Origin: Actinoallomurus spadix | GTDB taxonomy: Bacteria > Actinomycetota > Actinomycetes > Streptosporangiales > Streptosporangiaceae | Direction of reading: 5' to 3' | Length of the DNA: 64,000 nucleotides | NCBI RefSeq assembly: GCF_024055725.1 | Contig: NZ_JAMXMX010000002.1 | Coordinates: 124,001-188,000, forward strand | Shown here: one piece after another, positions 44,150 to 52,200 of the stretch | How positions within the stretch are numbered: position 1 is the stretch's first letter | Layout: each line of letters starts with the position of its first letter | Notes under the pieces: model-generated | Told to the model about the DNA's origin: nothing | Seen by the model: only the letters and a program-made list of their open reading frames with translations | The model's database searches: none | Program-made: the position numbers and the translations under genes

Positions 44150-44893
44150 TCAGGCGAGCCGCTTGGTCAGGTGCACGAGTTCGACGCCCGGACGAAGCGG
44201 CTCCCGGCGCTCTTCGGCGTAGCCGAGGCGCTCGTACAGGCGGAGGTTGGCCGCGCTGAGATGGCCGGTGAAGAGGGTCGCGTGCCGGACCGCAGGGGTG
44301 ACCGACTCCTCGATGGCCGCGAGCAGGGCGGTGCCGAGCCCCCGGCCCTGGAAGTCGGGTGCGACGGTCAGCCGGCCGATGCGCAGCAGGTCGTCCTCGA
44401 CGCGGCCGCGTACGGCGCCGACGATCCGGTGGCCGTGGGTGACCTTGAACGCGAGGCCGCGCTCCAGCTCCTCGGTGAGTTCATCGAGGGTCTGGACCAG
44501 CGGCGGGAGCCCGGGGTCGCCGTAGATCCGCGCCTCGGTGGCGTACGCGGCGCGCTGCAGTGTCAGCAGTTCCCCTGCGTCGCCGGGTCGTACGGGTTCG
44601 ATCGGCGGAGCACCCGTCATACCGACGGCGGCCAGTTCCAGGTCGATGAAGGCGCCGATCATCGCCCGGTAGGTGCGTTCGACGACGTCGGGGGACGCGC
44701 CGAGTTCGGTGGCGGTGGACCGGGCGCGCCGGACGAGCTGGGCGACGCGGTCGGGGGCTCGTACGGCTCCGGCGTCGGTCTTCAACCGGCCGGCCCGGCG
44801 TACGAAGGTTTCGCGTTCGGCCAGCAGTGCGATGATCCGGCGGTCGAGTTCGTCGATCCGGCCGCGGATCGCGGTGAGCTCATCGTCGGTCAT
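44150..44893 (-). CDS. Chorismate mutase-like domain fused to GNAT acetyltransferase
   Basis: A 247-residue two-domain protein. Residues 1-90 match the all-helical AroQ chorismate mutase fold, with IRGRIDELDRRIIALLAERE, a Lys in RRAGRLK and a DRVAQLVRRAR helix. The last helix ends IGAFIDLE. Residues 95-247 are a GNAT domain with acetyl-CoA loop LTVAPDFQGRGLGTALL and LRLYERLGYAEE. It starts 19 nt after peptide deformylase and is probably co-transcribed. The mutase part could catalyse chorismate to prephenate or act as a regulatory or pyruvate-lyase-type domain. The acetyl acceptor is unknown. Confidence 0.8.
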   Translation of the reverse strand: MTDDELTAIRGRIDELDRRIIALLAERETFVRRAGRLKTDAGAVRAPDRVAQLVRRARSTATELGASPDVVERTYRAMIGAFIDLELAAVGMTGAPPIEPVRPGDAGELLTLQRAAYATEARIYGDPGLPPLVQTLDELTEELERGLAFKVTHGHRIVGAVRGRVEDDLLRIGRLTVAPDFQGRGLGTALLAAIEESVTPAVRHATLFTGHLSAANLRLYERLGYAEERREPLRPGVELVHLTKRLA

Positions 44894-44912
44894 GGGACCC
44901 GTCCTCGGGTCG

Positions 44913-45443
44913 TCAGCTCCAGTCGGCGGCGCGGACGGCGCGGAGCGCGGCCTTGCGGGCGTCGCCCTGGAGTGTGTCGACGTACAGCCGGCCCTTGAGG
45001 TGGCCCGTCTCGTGCTGGAGGCAGCGGGCGAAGTAGCCGGTGCCCTCGACGCGCAGCGGCGCGCCCGTCATGTCGACGCCCTCGACGACCGCGTGGCCGT
45101 ACCTCGGCGTCGGGAAGCGCAGGCCGGGCAGCGACAGGCAGCCTTCGTCGTCCGAGACGGTCTCGCCGTCGGCGGTCACCAGGACCGGGTTGACGACGTG
45201 GCCGACATGGTTGCGGCCCGCGTCGTCGTCACAGTCGTAGACGAAGATCTGCAGGGAGACGCCGATCTGGTTGGCGGCGAGTCCGGCGCCGTCGTTGGCG
45301 TACATCGACGCGAACATGTCGTCGATCAGGCGCCGGAGGTCGTCGTCGAAGGAACGCACCGGGTCGCACTCGGTGCGCAGCCCGGGGTCGCCCATGTAAC
45401 GGATCGGGCGTACGGTGCCCGTGCCGCCGCGTCGTCGTCTCAC
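44913..45443 (-). CDS. def: Peptide deformylase
   Basis: A 176-residue metal enzyme that removes the formyl group from nascent N-termini. All three motifs are present: GAGLAANQIG, EGCLS (Cys metal ligand) and QHETGHLKG (HExxH). The start is GTG 45443, because the upstream in-frame extension has no homology. Actinomycetes often carry two or more def genes; which copy is the housekeeping one cannot be told here. It precedes the chorismate mutase-GNAT gene. Confidence 0.93.
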   Translation of the reverse strand: MRRRRGGTGTVRPIRYMGDPGLRTECDPVRSFDDDLRRLIDDMFASMYANDGAGLAANQIGVSLQIFVYDCDDDAGRNHVGHVVNPVLVTADGETVSDDEGCLSLPGLRFPTPRYGHAVVEGVDMTGAPLRVEGTGYFARCLQHETGHLKGRLYVDTLQGDARKAALRAVRAADWS

Positions 45444-45501
45444 AGCCCAGGACTCTAGATGATCGGGCCGGTGACCGGCCAACGGTCACCGGCCCGGCTC
45501 G

Positions 45502-46449
45502 TCACTCCGCGGGCTCGCCGTTCGCCGGGAACACCTGGACATTGCGCTCCTGGGGCTGCTGCACCGGCTGCTGCTGCTGCGGCTGGGGTTGCGCCGGGGG
45601 CTGGGCCGGCATGGGCGGCTGGTGGTGGCGGCCGCTCGCCGGGTGCGGCTGCTGTGGCTGCTGTGGCTGCGATTGCTGCTGCTGCGGCGCCTGGGGGTGC
45701 TGCTCGGGACGGGCCGCGGGCCGCTCCGGCTCGCTCTGGGCGACGGTGTCGGCGACCATCTCCTCCAGCGGGCCGGCCTTCTCCTCCTGCTCCAGCAGCG
45801 TCACGAGCGTCTCGGTGATCTCGCTGAGGCGGCCGAGGGCCTGCGTGTGCCGCTTCGTGAGCTGGGTGAGGCGCTGGGAGGCGTCCTCGTTGATGACCGA
45901 CGAGCGGCGCTCGGCGGTGGTGAGGGTGCGCTCGGCCTCGGTGCGGGCGTCGGTGACCAGCGTGTCCGCTTCGCTCTTGGCCGTGGCCATGATCTGCTCG
46001 GACTCCCGCTGGGCCGCCGAGAGCATGTGACCGGCGTTCTCCTGCGCCTGGGCGAGCGTCCGCTCGGAGTTGCCCTGGGCCTCGTCGAGGATGCGCTTGG
46101 CCTCGCGCTCGGCGTCCTGCTGGATCTGGGTGCCCTTGCGCTCGGCCTCGTTCAGCTTCGCCTGGGCCTCTTCCTCGGCGAGGTTGATGATCTGGCGGAG
46201 CCGCTCGCTGAGGTCGTCGCCGGTCGGACGCCGGGCCTCGCGGACCTCCGACATCTCGCGGCGGGTGCGTTCGACCTCGTCGAGGGCCCGGGACAACCGA
46301 GCCTCGAGCTCGCGGATCTGGTTGCGGGTACGGGCGATGTATTCGTCGACCTGACGGCGGTTGTAGCCGCGCATGACGATCTCGAACGTCTCCTCGCGGA
46401 GGGGCTCCTCGCGGAAGAGGTTCGGCAGGATCTCGGCTTCGTTGCTCAT
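45502..46449 (-). CDS. DivIVA-like coiled-coil protein
   Basis: A 315-residue protein. Residues about 18-45 resemble a DivIVA-type N-terminal motif (FEIVMRGYNRRQVDEYIART). Residues 40-225 form a long coiled coil with heptads rich in Ala, Glu and Arg (EEEAQAKLNEAERKG). The tail is Gln/Pro-rich with Q runs (about 245-300). This architecture is typical of actinobacterial polar-growth or cytoskeletal proteins, often annotated as cellulose-binding proteins. Divergent from the gamma carbonic anhydrase. Confidence 0.82.
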   Translation of the reverse strand: MSNEAEILPNLFREEPLREETFEIVMRGYNRRQVDEYIARTRNQIRELEARLSRALDEVERTRREMSEVREARRPTGDDLSERLRQIINLAEEEAQAKLNEAERKGTQIQQDAEREAKRILDEAQGNSERTLAQAQENAGHMLSAAQRESEQIMATAKSEADTLVTDARTEAERTLTTAERRSSVINEDASQRLTQLTKRHTQALGRLSEITETLVTLLEQEEKAGPLEEMVADTVAQSEPERPAARPEQHPQAPQQQQSQPQQPQQPHPASGRHHQPPMPAQPPAQPQPQQQQPVQQPQERNVQVFPANGEPAE

Positions 46450-46578
46450 GGCCCTCGGGGGTGGAAGGAACGTCTGTGTCGACTCTCGATGGTTCCCCCC
46501 TTTTCGCGCAAGGGGAATGGGAGTACTGGCAGGAATTCCGGGCCCGCCGGCGCGGCGACACGAGAGTCTTCCCAGCTT

Positions 46579-46601
46579 AAATACCGCAAATTACGGTATT
46601 T
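46579..46601. promoter_or_regulatory. Perfect AT-rich palindrome between divergent genes
   Basis: AAATACCG (46579-46586) and CGGTATTT (46594-46601) with a 7-nt spacer, in the only AT-rich patch of the 236-nt gap. It lies about 85 nt before the carbonic anhydrase start and 130 nt before the DivIVA-like start. The form is that of a dimeric repressor site, of unknown regulator. Confidence 0.55.
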
Positions 46602-46613
46602 GGGAAATGTGGC

Positions 46614-46646
46614 GCGCCAACCGTGCGCCAACCGTGCGCCAGCCGA
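46614..46646. repeat. 11-bp tandem repeat ahead of the carbonic anhydrase gene
   Basis: GCGCCAACCGT at 46614 and 46625, then the variant GCGCCAGCCGA at 46636. The period of 11 is one helical turn, so it may be a regulator array next to the palindrome at 46579. Confidence 0.7.
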
Positions 46647-46685
46647 ACGGAGACGGCGCCGCCGCCGCTCGTAGACTGGGCGACC

Positions 46686-47213
46686 GTGACTGACTTCTTC
46701 CACGGCACGCTCGGCGAGCACAGCCCCGACATCCACCCGGAGGCGTGGGTCGCGCCCGGAGCCGTCGTCGTCGGCCGCGTGCGGCTCGGCCGGGCGGCCA
46801 ACGTCTGGTACGGCTCGGTGCTGCGCGGCGACGACGAGGAGATCATCGTCGGCGAGGAGTGCAACATCCAGGACCTGTCCTGCCTGCACGCGGACCCGGG
46901 CATGCCCGCGGTGCTGGAGGACCGGGTCAGCCTGGGGCACAAGGCCATGGTCCACGGCGCGTACGTCGAAACGGGCTCGCTCATCGGCATCGGCGCCATC
47001 GTCCTGAACGGCGCGCGGATCGGCGCCGGCACGCTCGTCGCGGCGGGCGCCCTCGTCGGCCCCGGCAAGAAGATCCCCTCTGGGGTCCTCGTCGCGGGCG
47101 TCCCGGGAAAGGTCGTCCGGGAGCTGAACGACGACGACCGCGCGGTGCTCGCCTACACCCCCGAGACGTACGTACGGAAGGCCGCCCTGCACCGCGAGGC
47201 CCGCTGGAGCTGA
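46686..47213 (+). CDS. Gamma-class carbonic anhydrase-like hexapeptide protein
   Basis: A 175-residue left-handed beta-helix protein from GTG 46686. Hexapeptide repeats run from about 20 to 150 (VVVGRVRLG, SLIGIGAIVLNGARIG). Metal-ligand histidines occur in SCLHADPG and LGHKAMVHG, as in Cam/CaiE-type proteins. Carbonic anhydrase activity is likely but variable in this family. The earlier in-frame ATG at 46623 is rejected because it reads through the 11-bp repeat. Confidence 0.85.
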   Translation: MTDFFHGTLGEHSPDIHPEAWVAPGAVVVGRVRLGRAANVWYGSVLRGDDEEIIVGEECNIQDLSCLHADPGMPAVLEDRVSLGHKAMVHGAYVETGSLIGIGAIVLNGARIGAGTLVAAGALVGPGKKIPSGVLVAGVPGKVVRELNDDDRAVLAYTPETYVRKAALHREARWS

Positions 47214-47250
47214 CGCTTCAGCGGGCCCGCGATCAGCGGTCCTTCAGGGG

Positions 47251-48414
47251 TCAGCGGCCGCTGCCGCCCTGCGATCCGGTGGCCTTGGTGGGCGCCGAGG
47301 CGGTCCAGCCCTGAGTGACCACCGTCGAGGAGGTCCACACCGAGCCCGGGGCGAACCCGGTCGTGAAACCGCCCGGCTTCACGAGAACGATGTCCTCGCC
47401 CAGCGCGCGTCCGGCGGCGGTGTCGATGATGAGGCGATGTTCGAGGGTGCCGGCGCGCGCCGTCCGCTCGGTCACGGCGATCGCCGCGCCCGACCGGCCC
47501 CGGGCGTCCTTCACCTGGCCGATCGCCCGGACCGCCCGCAGGTCCGCGAGCATCCGGAACGCCGCTCCCCGCACCTTCGGGGTCGCCGGCATCTCCGTGA
47601 TGAGGCCCTTGGCGACGGTGTACAGCCACAGGTCCGAGGACATCGGCTCGCTCGAGGACTCGGTCCCGTGCCCCTGGTACCAGCGCTGCAGGGAGGCCTT
47701 CAGCCGCTTCGGGTCGGCCGGCAGCGCCCGGAGGTCCTTCATGGTGACGTTGCGGCCGAGCCAGAAGACGTGGCCGCCGTCGTCGAGCGGGGCACGGTCG
47801 ACCCTCGTCGGCCCCGGCTTCGTGGACAGGGTCATCGGCTTGAGGCCCTTGCCGGGGACCTTGACCTTGAAGGTGGCGGGGGAGCCCGCGCGCTGCCAGG
47901 CCGCCGTGTCCGCGGCGGTCGCCGGCCGGGCGCCGAGTGACCGGTTGCTGCTCCACTGCGGGCGCCCCGGCAGGCTCGGTGTCCACTGCTCGCGCTGATC
48001 CTGCTGGACGACGGTGTAGCCGCCGTCGGCGACCCGGTAGGTGTCTCGGTCGACGATCGTGGTGTGCCAGTACCCACCGGTGCCGTCCGCCTGCCCGTCC
48101 GCCTCGGTCGCGGCGGCCAGCAGGATCGACCGGGCGTCGAGTGTCCTCGTGGTCGAGCGGCCCGCCTGTGGCCCGCCCGCCCCGCCGCCGCCGCCGCCCG
48201 TACCGGTGGTTCCGGTCGTGGAGATCGCGACCGCCGCCGCGGCCGTCGCGGCGGTGAGGCCGAGGCCGCCCGTCACCCACAGGGTCCGGCGGGCCGGCAT
48301 CGTACGGCGGCGGCCGCGGGTCGCGGTACGGAGCCGTTCGCGTCCCTTCGCGACGACCGCGTCGTCGGGAGCGGGCCGGTCCAGCATCGTGCGCACCATG
48401 CGCAGCTCATCCAT
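47251..48414 (-). CDS. CU044_5270-like membrane protein, partner of ECF sigma factor
   Basis: A 387-residue protein that overlaps the sigma gene by 8 nt. Residues 1-40 are cytoplasmic and basic, with a helix at about 45-65 (LWVTGGLGLTAATAAAAVA). A Gly run follows, then a large extracytoplasmic domain (KASLQRWYQGHGTESSSEPMSSDLW and others). This arrangement is that of the CU044_5270 family, commonly paired with ECF sigma genes in Streptosporangiales. The short N-terminal tail may bind the sigma factor as an anti-sigma factor, but no zinc motif is seen. It converges on the carbonic anhydrase gene. Confidence 0.82.
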   Translation of the reverse strand: MDELRMVRTMLDRPAPDDAVVAKGRERLRTATRGRRRTMPARRTLWVTGGLGLTAATAAAAVAISTTGTTGTGGGGGGAGGPQAGRSTTRTLDARSILLAAATEADGQADGTGGYWHTTIVDRDTYRVADGGYTVVQQDQREQWTPSLPGRPQWSSNRSLGARPATAADTAAWQRAGSPATFKVKVPGKGLKPMTLSTKPGPTRVDRAPLDDGGHVFWLGRNVTMKDLRALPADPKRLKASLQRWYQGHGTESSSEPMSSDLWLYTVAKGLITEMPATPKVRGAAFRMLADLRAVRAIGQVKDARGRSGAAIAVTERTARAGTLEHRLIIDTAAGRALGEDIVLVKPGGFTTGFAPGSVWTSSTVVTQGWTASAPTKATGSQGGSGR

Positions 48415-48994
48415 TGACGTCGATCTCCTTCTCGAGTGCGGTGCGAAGCTTCTTCCGGGCCCGGTTGAGACGCGAGCCGACGGTTCCGTATGGGATGCGC
48501 AGGGCCTGGGCGACCTCCTCGTGACTGAGGTCGGCGAGCGCCACGAGCAGCAGGACGTCCCGTTCCTTGCGGGTCAGCGCGGCGAGGGCCCGGGCCAGCT
48601 GCGGCTGCAGACCGGCCGCGGCGACCGCCGTCACGACCTGGTTCTCGTGGCCGTGGTCGTCAGGAGCCGCCCGAACGCGGGCGAGCGTCTCGTAATGCCG
48701 CGACTCGACGCGCCGGTGCTGGGCGACGAGCTTCGTGGCGATGCCGAACAGCCACGGCCGCAGCGCCCCGCGCGCGGGATCGAACCGCTCCCGCTTGCGG
48801 AACGCCACGAGGAACGTCTCGGCCGCGATGTCGTCGGCCGCCTGGCTGTCGAGTCGTCCCGCGACGTACCGGTGAACGTCGCCGAAGTACCGGTCATAGA
48901 CGGCGGTGAACCGCTCAGGGTCACTGCGGTACTCCCGGGCGAGGTCGGCGTCGCTCACCCTCCCGGCCGTCCGCGTGTCGGCCAGGCCGGTCAC
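48407..48994 (-). CDS. ECF-type RNA polymerase sigma factor
   Basis: A 195-residue sigma factor from GTG 48994 with GGAG 8 nt upstream. Region 2 reads FTAVYDRYFGDVHRYVAGRL...DIAAETFLVAF...ALRPWLFGIATKLVAQHRR. Region 4 reads ALAALTRKERDVLLLVALADLSHEEVAQALRIPYGTVGSRLNRARKKLR. There is no extra C-terminal domain. It is coupled to the membrane partner at 47251-48414. Its own promoter lies in the divergent region 48995-49232, but no clear ECF consensus was identified there. Confidence 0.93.
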   Translation of the reverse strand: MTGLADTRTAGRVSDADLAREYRSDPERFTAVYDRYFGDVHRYVAGRLDSQAADDIAAETFLVAFRKRERFDPARGALRPWLFGIATKLVAQHRRVESRHYETLARVRAAPDDHGHENQVVTAVAAAGLQPQLARALAALTRKERDVLLLVALADLSHEEVAQALRIPYGTVGSRLNRARKKLRTALEKEIDVNG

Positions 48995-49232
48995 GTCTTG
49001 ATCTCCGTCATGGGCGCCTCCCGGGCGAGGTGTTGGGCGGACACCGGTTCTCCGCGCCTCCGCCCGATCGCTTTCGCTCCGATCGGCGATCTTCTGGTCC
49101 GATCCGAGAAATCCCGTTATGGGGCCCGTCCCGGTGGCGGCGATCCGTACGGAATGTCACCCACGGCGGTCGGGCGGTCTCGATCCGTGATCGCCGGGCA
49201 TCCGAGGGTCTTGGGGTGCCGTTTACCATTGC

Positions 49233-52200
49233 ATGGTGGTCTGGGGGCAGGCGTACGGCGAGGTGCCCTCGGCCGCCGCCCAGGATCCGTTCGCGGTGGT
49301 CGAGCGGGACACGCGTGCCATGGTGACGGCCGGCTGGTGGCCGGCCACACCGCCCCTCCAGCGGCAGAACCTCGTCGCCGCCCGGATGCTCGTCCTGCCC
49401 GACGGCACCTGGTGGCTGTTCGGCGCCTGGGCCCGCTGGTACCGCTGGCTGCCCGCCGACGGCCAGTGGCACCTGTGCCCGCCGCCCCGGCTGCCCATGA
49501 CGCGGACGTCCGCGCGGCCCCTCGGCCAGGGAATGCCGGTGCCGCGCATCCCTCCCCACCTGGTGCCCTCCGGCCCCGACTTCGCCGTCGAACCACCGCA
49601 GTCGCTGCCCTTCGTCGACGTCGACGTACGGCCCGAGGTGACCTCCCGCGTACGCGCGACGGTCGAGTCCGCCGCGGCGCTCCCCTCGCACGACTACCCG
49701 CACTGGTGGAACGCCTTCTCCTCGTCCGCGCCGAGCACGGTGGCCGTCGGCTGGGGCGTGATGCTCTGGTCCGCCGCGGCCCCGGTGTTCGACTCCGCCC
49801 TCGACACCCAGCTGCTCGGCCTCTGGTCGCCGTACCGTGCCCGGCCGCTCCCCGCGGCCGACGGGCCGCGCTGGCTCACCCCGCCGCCGCTGGAGTCGCT
49901 GGTCGGCCTGTACGCCGAGCGGCTGCGCGCCCGCCGGGTCGACGCGGCCGTCGTCATCCTGCGGACGATGTGGGCGATGGCGAGCGCCCTGCGCGAGGAC
50001 TCCCGATTCCGCGTCCGCGCGGACGCCCTCCTCGCCATCCTCGACGCCACCCTGCACAACCCCACGGTCGACTACGCCGCCCTCCCGTACGGCGACCAGG
50101 CGCTGGTCCAGCAGTGGCTCACCCGATGCCCGCCCACCCTGGCGCCGGCGCTGCGCATCGAGGCGTCGGCGGGGGAGCACTTCCGCAACGCGTTCTACGA
50201 CCTGGCCGTCTGCCTCGCCTCGATCGCCGGTGACCCGGCCGAACACGGATACGTCGAGCCCCGCCTCATCGCGACGGCGCTGCTCGCCGCCGACCTGGCG
50301 GTCGTCCGGCGCGAGGTCACCGAGCAGGTGATCGGCTGGCTCGACCCGGAGACCCGCCGCGCGGCCCAGGCCATCCTCACGGGCCCCGGCCACCCGCTGC
50401 GGCGCTTCTGGCCGCAGGACGGCCGGCTGCCGCCTCCCCTCCGGCGGCGCGTCGAGGCCCTCCGTCCGGCCGCGCGCGGCGCGCTCCTCGCCACGATGTA
50501 CGCCGTGGACCTCGCCTGGTGCCGGCTGGGCGGCGGCATCCCGGCCCGTCCCCGCGGGTTTCCCGTGCCGGTCGCGATCATGGCCGAGATCGTCGGCGCC
50601 GACCGCGCCAGGTCGGCGGCGCCCGCCGACCCGGTAACGCCCGATCTGGCCCCGGTCGCCCGGCAGTACCCACCGGTTCCCGCTCCCGGGTCGCCGCAGG
50701 TACCCCCCGTCGCCCATCAGCCGCCCACCGGCCCGCCCGGCCAGGCCCCGGCCTGGGCGGCGCCTCCCGCCGCGGCCGGCCAGGCCGCGGACACCGGCCG
50801 GTCCGGGAGCGCCCCGGCGATGGGGACCGCCCCACCGCAGGCCGTTCCCCCCACCTCGGCCGCCGGCGCCCCGCGAGCGGCCGGGCCCGGTGAGCCGGCG
50901 CCCGCTCCCGCCGTGAGCGCCGAGGCCGGGGCGGACGGCGCTCCGGCGCCCGACGACCTCTTCGCGACGCGCATCGAGCCCGATACGCCGAACGTTCTCC
51001 GCGACGCCGCGCCGGACGTCCCGCCGGCCGCCGCGCCGGGCCCGTCGTCGGGTGACGGGCCCCCGGCCGTGAGCGCCGGGACGGGAGCGGACGGCAGCCC
51101 AGAGCCCGATGACCCCTCCGTGACGCGGATCGAGCGCGATGCGCCGGACGCCCCGGCGGACGCGGCGTCGGTCGCTGCGTCGGATGGCCCGCGGGACGCG
51201 GCATCGGAGGCCTCGCCGGACTCCGCATCGGACGGCTCGCGGGACGCTGCGCCGGACGCCTCATCGGACGCGGCGTCGGTCGCTGCGTCGGATGGCCCGC
51301 GGGACGCTGCGTCAGAGGACTCGGCGAACGCTCCGTCGGGCGCTTCGCGGGACGTCATGTGGGACGCCCTGGCGAATGCCGCATCGGCCGCCTGGCGGGA
51401 CGCCGCGCCGAGCGCCCCGTCGGACGCCTCGCGGCCCGCACCGGCGATTGCCGCGTCGGACGGCGCCCAGGGCGCCGCGCGGGACGTCCCCGTGAACGCG
51501 GCGCCGGGTCCGGCGTGGGGCGAGGCGGCGCCCGCCACGCGAGCCTGGTACCCATCCGCCGAGCCGATGCCCGCGCATGGGGGAGGGGAGGAGCCCCAGG
51601 CGGACGAGGTCACGATGCTGGACCCACCGCCGATGGCGCCGGCCGACGCCACGTACGTCGACCCGTTGGCGGACGGTACCCGAGCGGACGGCTGGACGCC
51701 GGTTCCGAGCCCGCAGCCGGGTGCTTCCGCGCCGGCCTCACCGCCCGGTCCCCCGGCGCAGGCCGCGCCGGTTTCGCGGGGCGGCCCTCCCGTACCGCCA
51801 GGGCCGTCCGCGCGGCCCGGACTTCCAGGGGCATCCGGGCAGTCCGGTCATCCGGGGCCGTCCGCGCGGCCCGGACTCCCGGGGTCATCCGGGCAGCCCG
51901 GTCATTCCGGGGCATCCGCGTTGCCCGCGCCTCCCGTGCCTCCTGCGCCGCCCTCGCCGGCCGGGCCGCCGGTGCCTCCCGCACCCGTACCGCCCACCCG
52001 GGTGCCCGGGCCGCCGCGCACCCGGATCCTCGGCGATGCGCCGGGGACCCGCGTCCTGGGGGATCCGCCGGAGCGGCCGGGCACCCGGATCATGTCGCAG
52101 ACGATGATGGGCGACCTCATGGGCGCGCCCATGCCCGGCCGCCCGGTCGGCGAGATCGAGCCGCCGCCCGCCGGGTCGGTCCTGCCGGAGGTCATCGAGC

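Noticed and set aside
49008-50717. Open frame of 569 codons antisense to the giant AAA+ gene
   Set aside because: Shadow frame rich in Arg/Gly. The plus-strand frame has folded N-domain features and continues uninterrupted for 1509 codons.
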